Assembly: GCA_902578935.1 (NCBI GenBank)
Contig: CACHEU010000003.1
Coordinates: 43,747-107,746 of the forward strand
From: an uncultured Pelagibacteraceae bacterium
Lineage (GTDB): Bacteria; Pseudomonadota; Alphaproteobacteria; Pelagibacterales; Pelagibacteraceae
Length of the DNA stretch: 64,000 nt
Reading direction: 5' to 3'
The notes under the pieces were generated by a model, which saw only the letters and a program-made list of their open reading frames with translations, was not told where the DNA came from and ran no database searches. Shown here one piece after another: positions 36,060 through 46,128 of the stretch. Numbering within the stretch: the first letter of the stretch is position 1; each line of letters begins with the position of its first letter. The position numbers and the translations under genes were made by a program.

Positions 36060-37979
36060 ATGCCAAACATAACTTTACCAGATGGAAAAAAGTTAAGCTT
36101 TAAAAGCAAGGTAACCGGCTTAGAGGTTGCTGAGAAGATAAGCAAATCACTTTCAAAACAAGCGCTTATTATAAGTGTGAATGGTGAATTGAAAGATCTA
36201 AGTTTTTCAATAGAAGAGGATTCTTCAGTTAAAATAATTACCAATAAAGACAAAGAAGGCTTAGATGTATTAAGACATGATGCTGCTCACATAATGGCAA
36301 TGGCAGTTCAAGAATTATTTCCAGGAACTCAAGTAACAATTGGTCCTGTAATTGAAAATGGCTTTTATTATGATTTTGTTAGAAAAGAACCATTCACAAG
36401 TGATGATTTAAAAAAAATTGAAAAAAAAATGTCAGAAATAATTGATAGAGATGTAAAAACGAAACGAGAAGTATGGGAAAGAAACAAAGCTATCGCACAT
36501 TTCAAAAAGATAGGAGAAAAGTACAAAGCAGAAATTATCGAGAGCATACCTGAAAACGAGGAACTTTCAGTTTATCATCATGGAGATACTTGGCATGATT
36601 TGTGTAGAGGGCCTCATCTAGCCTCATCGAGCAAAATTGGCAAGGCTTTCAAATTAACAAAAGTCTCTGGTGCATACTGGAGAGGTGACTCCAATAACGA
36701 AATGTTACAAAGGATTTATGGAACATGTTGGAGTTCTAAAAAGGAATTAGATGATTATTTACACAGATTAGAGGAAGCCGAAAAAAGAGATCATAGAAAG
36801 TTAGGCAAAGAAATGGATTTATTCCATTTCAGAGAAGAAAGTCCAGGTGCAGTATTTTGGCATGAAAAAGGTTGGAATTTATTTCAGAGACTTATTGAAT
36901 ATATGAGATTGAAACAAAGAAATGCGGGCTACAAGGAAATTAATACCCCAGAGATTTTGGACAAAGCTTTATGGGAAAAATCTGGTCACTGGGAAAAATT
37001 TGGAGAAAACATGTTTACCTCAGAAACTCCAGATGAAAAAACTTTTGCTATTAAGCCCATGAATTGCCCCGGATGTATACAGGTTTTTAACCAAGGACTT
37101 AAAAGCTACAGAGACCTTCCTCTTAAATTATCTGAATTTGGCAAAGTTCATAGATACGAACCTTCAGGAGCTCTACACGGACTATTAAGGGTAAGAGCAT
37201 TTACCCAGGATGATGCACATATTTTTTGTACCGAAGATCAAATTACAGAAGAGTGTTTGAGTATAACTAGTCTGATATTGGAAATTTATAAAGATCTTGG
37301 ATTTAAAAATGTTTTACTTCAATTTTCAGATAGACCTTCAAAAAGAGTTGGAGATGATAAAATTTGGGATAAAGCAGAGGCAGCATTATTAAAAGCAATA
37401 AAAAAATCAAAACTAAAATATGAAATTAATAAAGGTGACGGAGCTTTTTATGGACCAAAAATAGATTTTGTACTTCGAGATTCTATTGGACGTGATTGGC
37501 AATGCGGAACGTTACAAGTTGATTTAAATTTGCCAGGAAGACTAGGAGCCACCTTTGTAGATAAAGACGGAAGTAAAAAAGTGCCAGTTATGCTTCATAG
37601 AGCTCTTTTTGGTTCTTTAGAAAGGTTTATTGGAATTTTAATCGAGAATTATGCTGGCAAACTTCCATTCTGGCTATCACCTTCACAAGTTATTGTATTA
37701 CCCATAGCCGAGGAACACAATGAATATGGAAAAAAAATATTTAAAGAACTCTTTAAAGAAGGTATAAAATGCGAAGTGGATTTAAGAAATCAGAAAATTA
37801 ATTATAAAATTAGAGAACACTTTTTATCTAAGGTTCCGTTGTTATTAATTTGCGGAAGTAAAGAGGTGAAAGCCAAGAGTGTTACTATACGAAAACTTGG
37901 ATCCGAAAAGCAAGAAACAATCAAATTTTCAAAGGCTCTAGAAAACATTAAATCATTAAACAATCTTCCAATAAAATAA
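36060..37979 (+). CDS. thrS: Threonyl-tRNA synthetase
   Basis: A 639-aa class II synthetase. An N-terminal TGS domain (residues 1-62) precedes the editing domain with the HxxxH-type site (LRHDAAHIMAMAV and HDLCRGPHLASS). The catalytic core follows (motif 2 region KPMNCPGCIQVFN, motif 3 PVMLHRALFGSLERF), and the anticodon-binding domain begins near QVIVLPIAEEH. It charges tRNA-Thr. It starts immediately after the glycosyltransferase and is followed directly by infC, the classical thrS-infC-rpmI-rplT order. Confidence 0.97.
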   Translation: MPNITLPDGKKLSFKSKVTGLEVAEKISKSLSKQALIISVNGELKDLSFSIEEDSSVKIITNKDKEGLDVLRHDAAHIMAMAVQELFPGTQVTIGPVIENGFYYDFVRKEPFTSDDLKKIEKKMSEIIDRDVKTKREVWERNKAIAHFKKIGEKYKAEIIESIPENEELSVYHHGDTWHDLCRGPHLASSSKIGKAFKLTKVSGAYWRGDSNNEMLQRIYGTCWSSKKELDDYLHRLEEAEKRDHRKLGKEMDLFHFREESPGAVFWHEKGWNLFQRLIEYMRLKQRNAGYKEINTPEILDKALWEKSGHWEKFGENMFTSETPDEKTFAIKPMNCPGCIQVFNQGLKSYRDLPLKLSEFGKVHRYEPSGALHGLLRVRAFTQDDAHIFCTEDQITEECLSITSLILEIYKDLGFKNVLLQFSDRPSKRVGDDKIWDKAEAALLKAIKKSKLKYEINKGDGAFYGPKIDFVLRDSIGRDWQCGTLQVDLNLPGRLGATFVDKDGSKKVPVMLHRALFGSLERFIGILIENYAGKLPFWLSPSQVIVLPIAEEHNEYGKKIFKELFKEGIKCEVDLRNQKINYKIREHFLSKVPLLLICGSKEVKAKSVTIRKLGSEKQETIKFSKALENIKSLNNLPIK

Positions 37980-38525
37980 GTGCAGAAACCTAAAAAATAT
38001 TTTTTTAATAGAAGACCAAAATTTCATGGTCCAAAAACAAATGAAAGAATTAGAAGTTTAGACGTTCAGGTTATAAATAGCACCGGAGAAAATCTTGGCA
38101 TCTTGCCAATAAAAAAAGCCATTGAAGTTGCTAAAAGCGAAGGACTCGATCTTATAGAAATCTCACCGAATGCGAACCCACCTGTGTGCAAAATTATGGA
38201 TATCGGTAAATACAAATACGATATGCAAAAAAAAGCTAATAAGGCAAAAAAAAATCAAAGAATCTCGGTTCTTAAAGAATTAAAATTAAGGCCAGGCACA
38301 GAAATACATGATTATAATTTTAAAATTAAAAATGCAAAAAAATTCCTAGCAAAGGGAGATAAAGTAAAGTTTACAGTAAAATTTAAGGGTCGAGAAATGC
38401 AGCACGTTCAATTGGGAAAGAATTTAATGGAGAGGATCATTACTGACACCAAGGACATAGGGCAAGTGGAAGTTAACCCTAAATTTGAAGGTAGACAAAT
38501 GATAATGATAATTCAGCCTAATTAG
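37980..38525 (+). CDS. infC: Translation initiation factor IF-3
   Basis: A 181-aa IF-3. The N-domain includes NSTGENLGILPIKKAIEVA and LIEISPNANPPVCKIMDIGK, and the C-domain KFKGREMQHVQLG and FEGRQMIMIIQP. The start is GTG at 37980, right after the thrS stop. Rare start codons are a known feature of infC, which discriminates against them and so controls itself. That regulation is inferred from the family. Confidence 0.96.
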   Translation: MQKPKKYFFNRRPKFHGPKTNERIRSLDVQVINSTGENLGILPIKKAIEVAKSEGLDLIEISPNANPPVCKIMDIGKYKYDMQKKANKAKKNQRISVLKELKLRPGTEIHDYNFKIKNAKKFLAKGDKVKFTVKFKGREMQHVQLGKNLMERIITDTKDIGQVEVNPKFEGRQMIMIIQPN

Positions 38526-38580
38526 TTCTTTATAAAATAATCTTGCTAAGGAAAACTAATATATATATAACTCCGTTACC

Positions 38581-38787
38581 ATGCCAAAATTAAAAACAAA
38601 AAGTTCAGCAAAAAAAAGATTTAGACTTACTAAGTCGGGAAAAGTTAAAATGCCTCAGTCAGGTAAAAGACATGGCATGATTAAAAGAACAAATTCTCAA
38701 ATCAGAAAACAAAGAGGCTCAACTATTATGTCAAAACAGGATGCTAAAATAGTTAAATCCTACATGCCATATAGTTTAAGAGGTTAA
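38581..38787 (+). CDS. rpmI: Ribosomal protein bL35
   Basis: A 68-aa basic protein, [20 protein letters not shown] at its start, the bL35 signature, with [19 protein letters not shown] further on. It is a large-subunit protein. It sits 55 nt after infC and 1 nt before rplT. The leader between infC and rpmI is where L20 autoregulation acts in E. coli, but I see no clear matching structure here. Confidence 0.96.
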   Translation: MPKLKTKSSAKKRFRLTKSGKVKMPQSGKRHGMIKRTNSQIRKQRGSTIMSKQDAKIVKSYMPYSLRG

Positions 38788-38788
38788 T

Positions 38789-39145
38789 ATGTCTAGAACC
38801 AAAAGAGGCGTTATCAGCAGAAGAAGACACAAAAAAGTTCTTAAGACTGTAAAAGGTCAATTCGGAAGAAGAAAAAATACAATTCGTATAGCTCGACAGG
38901 CAATGGAAAAAGCTATGCAATATGCGTACAGAGACAGAAGGGCCAAAAAAAGAGAATTTAGATCATTGTGGATACAGAGAATAAATGCAGGGGTTAGAGA
39001 ACAAGGTTTGACTTATTCAAGATTTATTGATGGTTTAAATAAGTCAAAAATTAAATTAGACCGAAAAGTTCTGGCTGATTTGGCGTATAATAATCCAGAA
39101 GCTTTCAAATCACTTGTTAAAAAAGTTCAGTTATCAATAAAATAA
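38789..39145 (+). CDS. rplT: Ribosomal protein bL20
   Basis: A 118-aa protein of normal length with the bL20 landmarks: [40 protein letters not shown] and [19 protein letters not shown]. It binds 23S rRNA early in 50S assembly. It follows rpmI by a single base. Confidence 0.97.
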   Translation: MSRTKRGVISRRRHKKVLKTVKGQFGRRKNTIRIARQAMEKAMQYAYRDRRAKKREFRSLWIQRINAGVREQGLTYSRFIDGLNKSKIKLDRKVLADLAYNNPEAFKSLVKKVQLSIK

Positions 39146-39186
39146 ACTTGTTTTTTCTTTTACAAAGTTAGAGTAAAAACTAACTA

Positions 39187-40242
39187 ATGGTAGATTTACG
39201 AGAATTAATTCAAAAAGTATTACAAGCCAAAGACAAGTCAGAACTGCAGAATCTAAAAACTGAGTTTTTGGGAAAAAATAGTCAAATCAATCAGGAGTTC
39301 AAAAAACTTGGCTCTTTATCTGAGGACCAAAGAAAAACAAGAGCAGCTTCTCTTAATAATGAAAAACAAAAAATTACCGAAGCTATTAACAGTAGGTTTA
39401 AGGAATTAGAAAAATCGGAAATAAACCAAAAACTTCAAAAAGATAAAGTTGATGTGACGTTGCCAGCTCGAGAACGACCAAATGGAAAAATACATCCTGT
39501 CTCACAAGTTATCGATGAGATTTCTTCGATATTTTCTGAAATAGGCTTTTCGGTTGCAGAAGGCCCAGATGTAGAAACTGAATACAATAATTTTACAGCT
39601 TTAAATACTCCCGAGGATCATCCGGCTAGAGATATGCATGATACTTTTTATTTGGATAATAATCAAAAAATTCTATTAAGAACCCATACTTCGCCAGTTC
39701 AAATTAGAGCAATGTTAGGTGGTAAGCCACCATTTAAAATTATCGTTCCAGGAAGAACTTACCGTTGTGACAGCGACCAAACCCATGCTCCAATGTTCCA
39801 TCAACTTGAAGGGCTGCATATTGATAAAGATATAACTATGGGTCATTTAAAAGGATGTCTTGATTATTTTGTGAAAGAATTTTTTGAAGTTAAAAAACTT
39901 CAAATGAGATTTAGACCAAGTCACTTTCCGTTTACAGAACCTTCGGCAGAAGTTGATATTGGTTATAGATTAGAAAATGGAAGAATTATTGTTGGTGAAG
40001 GTGATAAGTGGCTTGAAATATTAGGTTGCGGAATGGTTCATCCCAATGTTTTAAAAAATGCTAAAGTTAATCCAAAAAAATTTCAAGGTTTTGCATTTGG
40101 AATGGGAATAGATAGGCTTGCAATGCTAAAATATGGAATAAATGACCTTAGATCTTTTTTTGAAGCTGATTATAGATGGCTAAATTACTTTGGTTTTGAT
40201 CCTTTGGATGTCCCAACAAACTATAGAGGGTTAAGCAGATGA
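39187..40242 (+). CDS. pheS: Phenylalanyl-tRNA synthetase alpha subunit
   Basis: A 351-aa class II subunit. An N-terminal coiled-coil tRNA-binding arm (about residues 5-85) precedes the catalytic core with [20 protein letters not shown], the [16 protein letters not shown] block and motif 3 [17 protein letters not shown]. It pairs with PheT to charge tRNA-Phe. It overlaps pheT by 4 nt in an ATGA arrangement. Confidence 0.97.
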   Translation: MVDLRELIQKVLQAKDKSELQNLKTEFLGKNSQINQEFKKLGSLSEDQRKTRAASLNNEKQKITEAINSRFKELEKSEINQKLQKDKVDVTLPARERPNGKIHPVSQVIDEISSIFSEIGFSVAEGPDVETEYNNFTALNTPEDHPARDMHDTFYLDNNQKILLRTHTSPVQIRAMLGGKPPFKIIVPGRTYRCDSDQTHAPMFHQLEGLHIDKDITMGHLKGCLDYFVKEFFEVKKLQMRFRPSHFPFTEPSAEVDIGYRLENGRIIVGEGDKWLEILGCGMVHPNVLKNAKVNPKKFQGFAFGMGIDRLAMLKYGINDLRSFFEADYRWLNYFGFDPLDVPTNYRGLSR

Positions 40243-42641
40243 TAATAACTTTATCTTGGTTGAAAGATCATTTAAATACCAGTGCAAATTTAGGAAAAAT
40301 AATAGACAAACTTACCGGGATAGGTCTTGAAGTAGAGGAAATAAAAGAGAACCAAGGCGAATTATCCGATTTTAAAGTTGCAAAAATTTTGAAAGCAGAA
40401 AAACACCCTAACGCAGATAAATTAAAACTTTGCGAAGTTAGTTTGGGCAATAGCAAAACTATAAAAGTCGTATGTGGTGCCGCAAATGCCAGAGATGGAT
40501 TAGTTAGCGTATATGCTCCTCCTGGTTCAGTAATTCCAAAAACAAAAATGAGATTAAAGGTAGCTAAGATAAGAGGGGTAGAGTCACACGGAATGCTTTG
40601 TTCTGAGAGCGAACTTAATATTTCAGATGAAAGTGATGGAATAATTGATTTAGAGAATAGAGATAAGGATATTGGAAAAAATTATTTTAAAAGCAAAGGT
40701 GAAAAATCAATTGATGTGTCAATTACACCAAATAGACCGGATTGTTTAGGCGTTCGTGGAATAGCTAGAGACTTAGCTTCAGCAGGCTTAGGAAAACTTT
40801 CTAGTTTGAAAAAAACAAAAATTAAACAAAGTTTTTCTCAACCCATAAAAATTTCTATTACAAAAGAAAAAAATCAAGGATGTATGTCATTTGGTGCCTG
40901 TTACATAAAAAATATTAAAAACAAAGAAAGCCCAACATGGTTAAAAGAAAAAATAATATCTCTTGGCCTTAAACCAATATCTGCAGTAGTTGATATTACA
41001 AATTATGTAATGTTGGATCTTAATAGACCCTTGCACGCTTATGATGCGGATAAAATAGATAAAGAAATTATAGTAAGAAGTTCAAAACTAGGAGAAATCT
41101 TCGAAGCCTTAGACGGCAAACAGTATAAACTAAAAAATAATATGTGTGTTATTTCAGATAGATCAGGCCCATTAGGTCTTGGAGGCATTATAGGAGGGAC
41201 ACGTTCTGGAACTGAATTTGAAACAAAAAATATACTTTTAGAATCTGCATATTTTTATCCAACCTCTGTGAGAAAAACTTCAAGCATTCTCGATATTGAT
41301 ACAGATGCAAATTATAGATTTGAAAGAGGTATAGACCCAAATTCAATCAAAGAAGGCCTTGAAGTTGCAACAAATTTAATTGTTAAAATCTGCGGTGGTG
41401 AAGCAAGTAAATTTTCTGTTACTGGAAAATCCCAGGTAAAAAATAAAGTTATTCAAATTGATAGTGATAAATTTAAAAAAGTTATAGGAATTCCAATTTC
41501 TTCAAATGATACAAAAAAAATTCTCAACTCGCTAGGATTTAAAATAAAAACTTCTAAAAAGAGTTTGAAAATTGAAATTCCAACTTGGAGACCAGACATT
41601 CATGAAGACGTAGACATCATCGAAGAACTTATAAGAATAAAGGGATTTGATAAAATTTCATTAGTTCATCCAGAAAGAACTAGATCTAAAGAAACTCTTA
41701 ATTTTAAACAGAAGCTATTTCATTTATCTCAAAGGGCGGTAGCAAATAAAGGATACCTAGAAGCAGTGACATGGTCATTTACTGACTCCCGTATTGATAA
41801 ACAATTTGCACAAGGAAAAAATGAGATAGAAATTGCCAACCCTATCTCAAGCGATCTTAATGTCTTGAGAAGATCAATATTTTCAAATTTAATTATTTAT
41901 TTAAAAAAAAACCAAGATAGAGGCTATATAGATATTTCATTATTTGAAATTGGACCAACTTTTTTTGGAAATAAACCGGGTGAGCAGCAAATTGTTCTAG
42001 GCGGTTTAAAATCTGGTGTAGCAAATAGAAAAAGTTGGGACTCCAAGGTAAGAAATATAGACGTTTTTGATGTTAAGGCAGACGCAATTAAAACATTAGT
42101 AGAGCTTGGTATTGAGGAAGAAAATTTGCACATTAGTAGCAAAACTCAGGATTATTACAATCCAGGAAGATCTGGTTCTATAAATCTAAAATCAGACAAT
42201 GGTCCCAGACTAGCTTTTTTTGGGGAGATACACCCCGCCATAGTGTCCAATGTAGATCTGAAAGAAAAAAATGTTTGTGGATTTGAAATTTTTATAAAAA
42301 ATATACCAGAGCCCAAAAAGAAATATCGACTTACTAAAAAAAATTATCTTGCATCTGAGTTTCAAAAATCTGAAAGAGATTTTGCTTTTGTAATTGACAA
42401 AGACTATAAAGCCGGAGAACTAGAGAAATTAATTAGCGAATCCGACAAAGATCTAATTAAAAAAGTTTTAATATTTGATGTTTTTGAGGGTGAGAATATG
42501 CCAGAAGGAAAGAAGTCCGTTGCAGTTAATGTAACAATTCAATCAATGGAAAAAACCCTTTCTCAAAAAGATTTAGACAAGGTAAGTCAAAAAATAATAG
42601 ATATTGTTAAATCAAAGACTGGTGGAACAATAAGATCCTAA
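40239..42641 (+). CDS. pheT: Phenylalanyl-tRNA synthetase beta subunit
   Basis: An 800-aa bacterial-type beta subunit. In order: an N-terminal EMAP-like tRNA-binding domain ([19 protein letters not shown]), the B3/B4 editing region ([20 protein letters not shown]), B5, the core-like domain, and a C-terminal ferredoxin-fold anticodon-binding domain ([19 protein letters not shown]). It is coupled to pheS upstream and shares one base with lepA downstream. Confidence 0.97.
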   Translation: MIITLSWLKDHLNTSANLGKIIDKLTGIGLEVEEIKENQGELSDFKVAKILKAEKHPNADKLKLCEVSLGNSKTIKVVCGAANARDGLVSVYAPPGSVIPKTKMRLKVAKIRGVESHGMLCSESELNISDESDGIIDLENRDKDIGKNYFKSKGEKSIDVSITPNRPDCLGVRGIARDLASAGLGKLSSLKKTKIKQSFSQPIKISITKEKNQGCMSFGACYIKNIKNKESPTWLKEKIISLGLKPISAVVDITNYVMLDLNRPLHAYDADKIDKEIIVRSSKLGEIFEALDGKQYKLKNNMCVISDRSGPLGLGGIIGGTRSGTEFETKNILLESAYFYPTSVRKTSSILDIDTDANYRFERGIDPNSIKEGLEVATNLIVKICGGEASKFSVTGKSQVKNKVIQIDSDKFKKVIGIPISSNDTKKILNSLGFKIKTSKKSLKIEIPTWRPDIHEDVDIIEELIRIKGFDKISLVHPERTRSKETLNFKQKLFHLSQRAVANKGYLEAVTWSFTDSRIDKQFAQGKNEIEIANPISSDLNVLRRSIFSNLIIYLKKNQDRGYIDISLFEIGPTFFGNKPGEQQIVLGGLKSGVANRKSWDSKVRNIDVFDVKADAIKTLVELGIEEENLHISSKTQDYYNPGRSGSINLKSDNGPRLAFFGEIHPAIVSNVDLKEKNVCGFEIFIKNIPEPKKKYRLTKKNYLASEFQKSERDFAFVIDKDYKAGELEKLISESDKDLIKKVLIFDVFEGENMPEGKKSVAVNVTIQSMEKTLSQKDLDKVSQKIIDIVKSKTGGTIRS

Positions 42642-44449
42642 TGTCAGATATCAACAGAGTAAGAAATTTTGCGATTATCGCACATATTGATCATGGAAAA
42701 TCCACAATTGCTGACAGAATGATCCAAACTTGTGGAGGTCTTTCAGCAAGAGAGATGAAAGAACAAGTTTTAGATTCGATGGATATAGAAAGAGAAAGAG
42801 GTATTACCATTAAGGCTCAGACAGTAAAGTTAAATTATAAATCAAAAAATGGAAATGAATATGCCTTAAATATTATTGATACCCCTGGGCATGTAGATTT
42901 TAGTTATGAGGTGAGCCGCTCACTACTTGCTTGTGAAGGATCTGTGTTAATCGTTGATAGTTCCCAAGGCGTTGAAGCCCAAACTTTGGCAAATGTGTAC
43001 CAGGCCCTTGATTCAAATCACCATATTATTCCAGTTTTAAATAAGATCGATCTACCTGCTTCTGATACAGAAAAAGTAAAAAAACAAATAGAGGATGTGA
43101 TTGGCATAGACACCTCAAAAGCTATATCTTGTTCAGGAAAAACAGGTGAGGGCATCGAAGAAATTTTGGAATCAATTGTAAAAGATCTTCCTCCACCTAA
43201 GGGAGATCAATCATCCAAGCTAAAATCTTTATTAGTTGATAGTTGGTATGATAGTTATTTAGGTGTTGTCATTCTTGTTAGAATTCTTGATGGAAAGATT
43301 AAAAAAGGAATGAAAGTAAAACTAATGTCGACAAATCAGGAATATGAAATAGAAAAGGTTGGTATTTTTACGCCTAAAGCAAAAGATATTGAAGAATTAA
43401 ATGCAGGTGAAATTGGATTTATAATTACAGGCATTAAAAGCCTGTCAGAAACCAAGGTCGGAGACACAATATGTGATCCAAGCGATCCTTTGGAAAAACC
43501 CTTGTCAGGATTTAAACCTAGTAAGCCCGTTGTGTTTTGCGGTTTGTTTCCAGTTGATAGTTCAGAATACCAAAAACTCAAGGACGGTCTAGCAAAACTA
43601 AAATTAAATGATGCAAGCTTTTCTTTTGAGCCCGAATCCTCAAGTGCCCTTGGTCTAGGATTTAGATGCGGATTTTTGGGTCTGCTTCATTTGGAGATCA
43701 TAACCCAAAGACTAGAAAGAGAATTTGATATTAATTTAATAACCACAACCCCAGGTGTTGTTTATAAGGTTAATAAAATTAATGGTGAAGTAGTAGATCT
43801 TCAAAACCCAACCAGTATGCCCGATCCTTCACAAATTAAATTTATCGAAGAACCATGGATTAGAGCAACGATTATTACACCTGACGAATATTTAGGATCA
43901 ATAATTAAAATATGCCAAGATAAAAGAGGCGTTCAAAAGGATTTATCTTATTCAGGAAATAGGGCCGTTTTAGTTTACGAACTTCCTCTTAATGAGGTTG
44001 TTTTTGATTTTTATGATAGACTAAAATCTATTACGAGCGGATACGCTAGTTTTGATTATGAAATTACTGGTTATAAAGAAGGTAATTTAGTTAAGCTTGG
44101 TATTTTAGTTAATAATGAACCTGTAGATGCTTTATCAATGATTATCCATAAAGAATTTGCACAAAATCAAGGTAGACTGGTATGTGAAAAGTTAAAAGAT
44201 CTTATACCAAGACACAATTTTATGATTCCCATCCAGGCAGCCATTGGTGGAAAAATTATTGCAAGGGAAAGCATAAAAGGTTTTAAAAAAGATGTATTAA
44301 CAAAAATACATGGTGGAGGAGCACGAGATCGTAAAAGAAAGTTATTAGAAAAACAGAAAAAAGGAAAAGCTAGAGCTAAACAGTTTGGAAGAGTTGAGAT
44401 ACCACAAGAAGCCTTTATAGGCGTTCTAAAAATTAATAAGGAGAACTAG
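42641..44449 (+). CDS. lepA: Elongation factor 4 (back-translocase GTPase)
   Basis: A 602-aa translational GTPase. G1 is [15 protein letters not shown]3 [13 protein letters not shown]4 NKIDLP, and the LepA-specific C-terminal domain includes [20 protein letters not shown]. Length matches the family. It remobilises stalled ribosomes. Its ATG overlaps the pheT TAA by one base (TAATG), and a methyltransferase gene follows after 2 nt with a good AAGGAG ribosome site. Confidence 0.97.
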   Translation: MSDINRVRNFAIIAHIDHGKSTIADRMIQTCGGLSAREMKEQVLDSMDIERERGITIKAQTVKLNYKSKNGNEYALNIIDTPGHVDFSYEVSRSLLACEGSVLIVDSSQGVEAQTLANVYQALDSNHHIIPVLNKIDLPASDTEKVKKQIEDVIGIDTSKAISCSGKTGEGIEEILESIVKDLPPPKGDQSSKLKSLLVDSWYDSYLGVVILVRILDGKIKKGMKVKLMSTNQEYEIEKVGIFTPKAKDIEELNAGEIGFIITGIKSLSETKVGDTICDPSDPLEKPLSGFKPSKPVVFCGLFPVDSSEYQKLKDGLAKLKLNDASFSFEPESSSALGLGFRCGFLGLLHLEIITQRLEREFDINLITTTPGVVYKVNKINGEVVDLQNPTSMPDPSQIKFIEEPWIRATIITPDEYLGSIIKICQDKRGVQKDLSYSGNRAVLVYELPLNEVVFDFYDRLKSITSGYASFDYEITGYKEGNLVKLGILVNNEPVDALSMIIHKEFAQNQGRLVCEKLKDLIPRHNFMIPIQAAIGGKIIARESIKGFKKDVLTKIHGGGARDRKRKLLEKQKKGKARAKQFGRVEIPQEAFIGVLKINKEN

Positions 44450-44451
44450 TT

Positions 44452-45108
44452 ATGTTTAGTATTAAAAAAAATCTAATTAATTTTATTAAAAAAATTGTTT
44501 TTAAACACTCAAATCTTGGCAAACCCAATTTTCAATACAACCTCGAACCGGAACAATTATCTGAGATTATAATATCTTTGAAAAAAGTTAAAAATATCAA
44601 GGGATGTATTTGTGAAATTGGGGTTGCAAGAGGAATGACTACACGATTTATTTGTGAACATTTAGTCAATAGTTCAGAAGACACAAGTTTTTACTGTATA
44701 GACACTTTTTCGTCATTCGAATCTGGAGATATAGATTATGAAATAAAAAATAGAAATAAGAATAAATCAGATATTGAGGCCTTTAAATATAATGATTTTA
44801 AAAAATGGAAGGAAAATTTTAAAAATTTTAAGTTTGTAAAACCTATTAAAGCAGATGCAAAAAAATTTGATTTTAATAAAATTACGCCAATCAAGCTTGC
44901 TATTGTTGATGTTGATTTATATTTACCAACTATTGCAGTTCTAGACAAAATAAAGGACTGTATGTCAAAAGGAGGTATAGTAATCGTTGATGATGTAAAG
45001 AAAAATGAAAAGTGGGATGGGGCACATCAAGCATTTCATGAATTTGTTAAAAAAAATTCCTTAAGCTACAGGTTGGTGGGACAAAAATGTGGAGTTATAG
45101 AATTTTAA
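44452..45108 (+). CDS. TylF/MycF-like class I methyltransferase
   Basis: A 218-aa SAM-dependent methyltransferase. Motif I is CICEIGVARGMTTRFICEHL, an acidic block IDTFSSFESGD follows, and the metal/catalytic region is AIVDVDLYLPTIAVL with GGIVIVDDVK. This pattern fits macrocin-O-methyltransferase-type enzymes, which methylate sugars. It probably modifies a surface glycan given the next two genes. A strong AAGGAG (44438-44443) precedes the ATG. Confidence 0.82.
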   Translation: MFSIKKNLINFIKKIVFKHSNLGKPNFQYNLEPEQLSEIIISLKKVKNIKGCICEIGVARGMTTRFICEHLVNSSEDTSFYCIDTFSSFESGDIDYEIKNRNKNKSDIEAFKYNDFKKWKENFKNFKFVKPIKADAKKFDFNKITPIKLAIVDVDLYLPTIAVLDKIKDCMSKGGIVIVDDVKKNEKWDGAHQAFHEFVKKNSLSYRLVGQKCGVIEF

Positions 45109-45111
45109 AAA

Positions 45112-46128
45112 GTGAAAAAAAAACTTACAGTAATATCTAACGAAAGATTTTCAAAAAAAGGGAATAATTTTTTTTGTGACAATATTGCCGAAACTTTACC
45201 GGACGATTTAGAAAAAAACTTTGATGTTAAAATTATCTGCAGATATGCTTCTAGTGATAGAGCACACCAACTAAAAGTTTCTAATATAAAAAGATCAAAA
45301 AACTTCTTATCTTATGCGGCGGATATATTTAATAGTGTCAAAATTCAAAAATCAACATACTTAGCATTATCAATTTCACCATATACTTTTTTGGGGATAC
45401 TATTGCTGTATTTTTTAAAACAAAAAACAATTGTTTATTTAAGAAGTGATGGATACGAGGAGTATAAATCTAAATTTGGATTAATTGGAAAATTTATCTA
45501 CCATTTAATGTTTTCAATTATATCCAAAACTTCAGAACTAATTGGATGCAACGACAGAGTTTTAAAAAATTTAAAAGGTAAAATTGTTTATCCTTCCACA
45601 CTAACTGATGAATGGTTTTTAAATAAAAAACCAGCAGAAGTTAAAACAATAAGAATGCTATATGTAGGAAGAATGAGAGTTGAAAAAGGAATTTTTTCTT
45701 TCATTAAAATTTTAAATGAAAATAAAAAACCATTTTTATTAAGCATAGTGGGAGCAGATAGTGAAAAATACAGAAGCTTAGAAAACGAAAATATAAAAGT
45801 TTATGGAGTCAAAACAAATACTAAAGATTTAATAAATTTATATGATCAACACAATGTTTTTGTATTACCATCTTTTACAGAGGGCCATCCTATGGTGGTA
45901 CTAGAGGCTTTGGCTAGAGAAAGACCTATAATAATATTTAAAGAAATTGAACATATTGTTAAGGATAAAAAAGGAATTTTTGTTAGCGATAGAAATACAG
46001 AAAATTTCTTTCAAAAATTAGATTATATTTTAGATAATTATCAAGACATTTGTTCAAAAATTAAAGAAAACAAATTGCCCACAAAAAAACAGTTTGTAAG
46101 CGAGCTTACTTCACATATTTCTCTTTAG
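45112..46128 (+). CDS. GT4-type glycosyltransferase
   Basis: A 338-aa GT-B transferase. The donor domain shows RMLYVGRMRVEKGIFSFI and the E-x7-E motif in FTEGHPMVVLEALARERP. The start is GTG at 45112, 3 nt after the methyltransferase stop, with no better ATG nearby. It is likely to act on a cell-surface polysaccharide. Its last 18 nt overlap the convergent membrane-protein gene. Confidence 0.86.
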   Translation: MKKKLTVISNERFSKKGNNFFCDNIAETLPDDLEKNFDVKIICRYASSDRAHQLKVSNIKRSKNFLSYAADIFNSVKIQKSTYLALSISPYTFLGILLLYFLKQKTIVYLRSDGYEEYKSKFGLIGKFIYHLMFSIISKTSELIGCNDRVLKNLKGKIVYPSTLTDEWFLNKKPAEVKTIRMLYVGRMRVEKGIFSFIKILNENKKPFLLSIVGADSEKYRSLENENIKVYGVKTNTKDLINLYDQHNVFVLPSFTEGHPMVVLEALARERPIIIFKEIEHIVKDKKGIFVSDRNTENFFQKLDYILDNYQDICSKIKENKLPTKKQFVSELTSHISL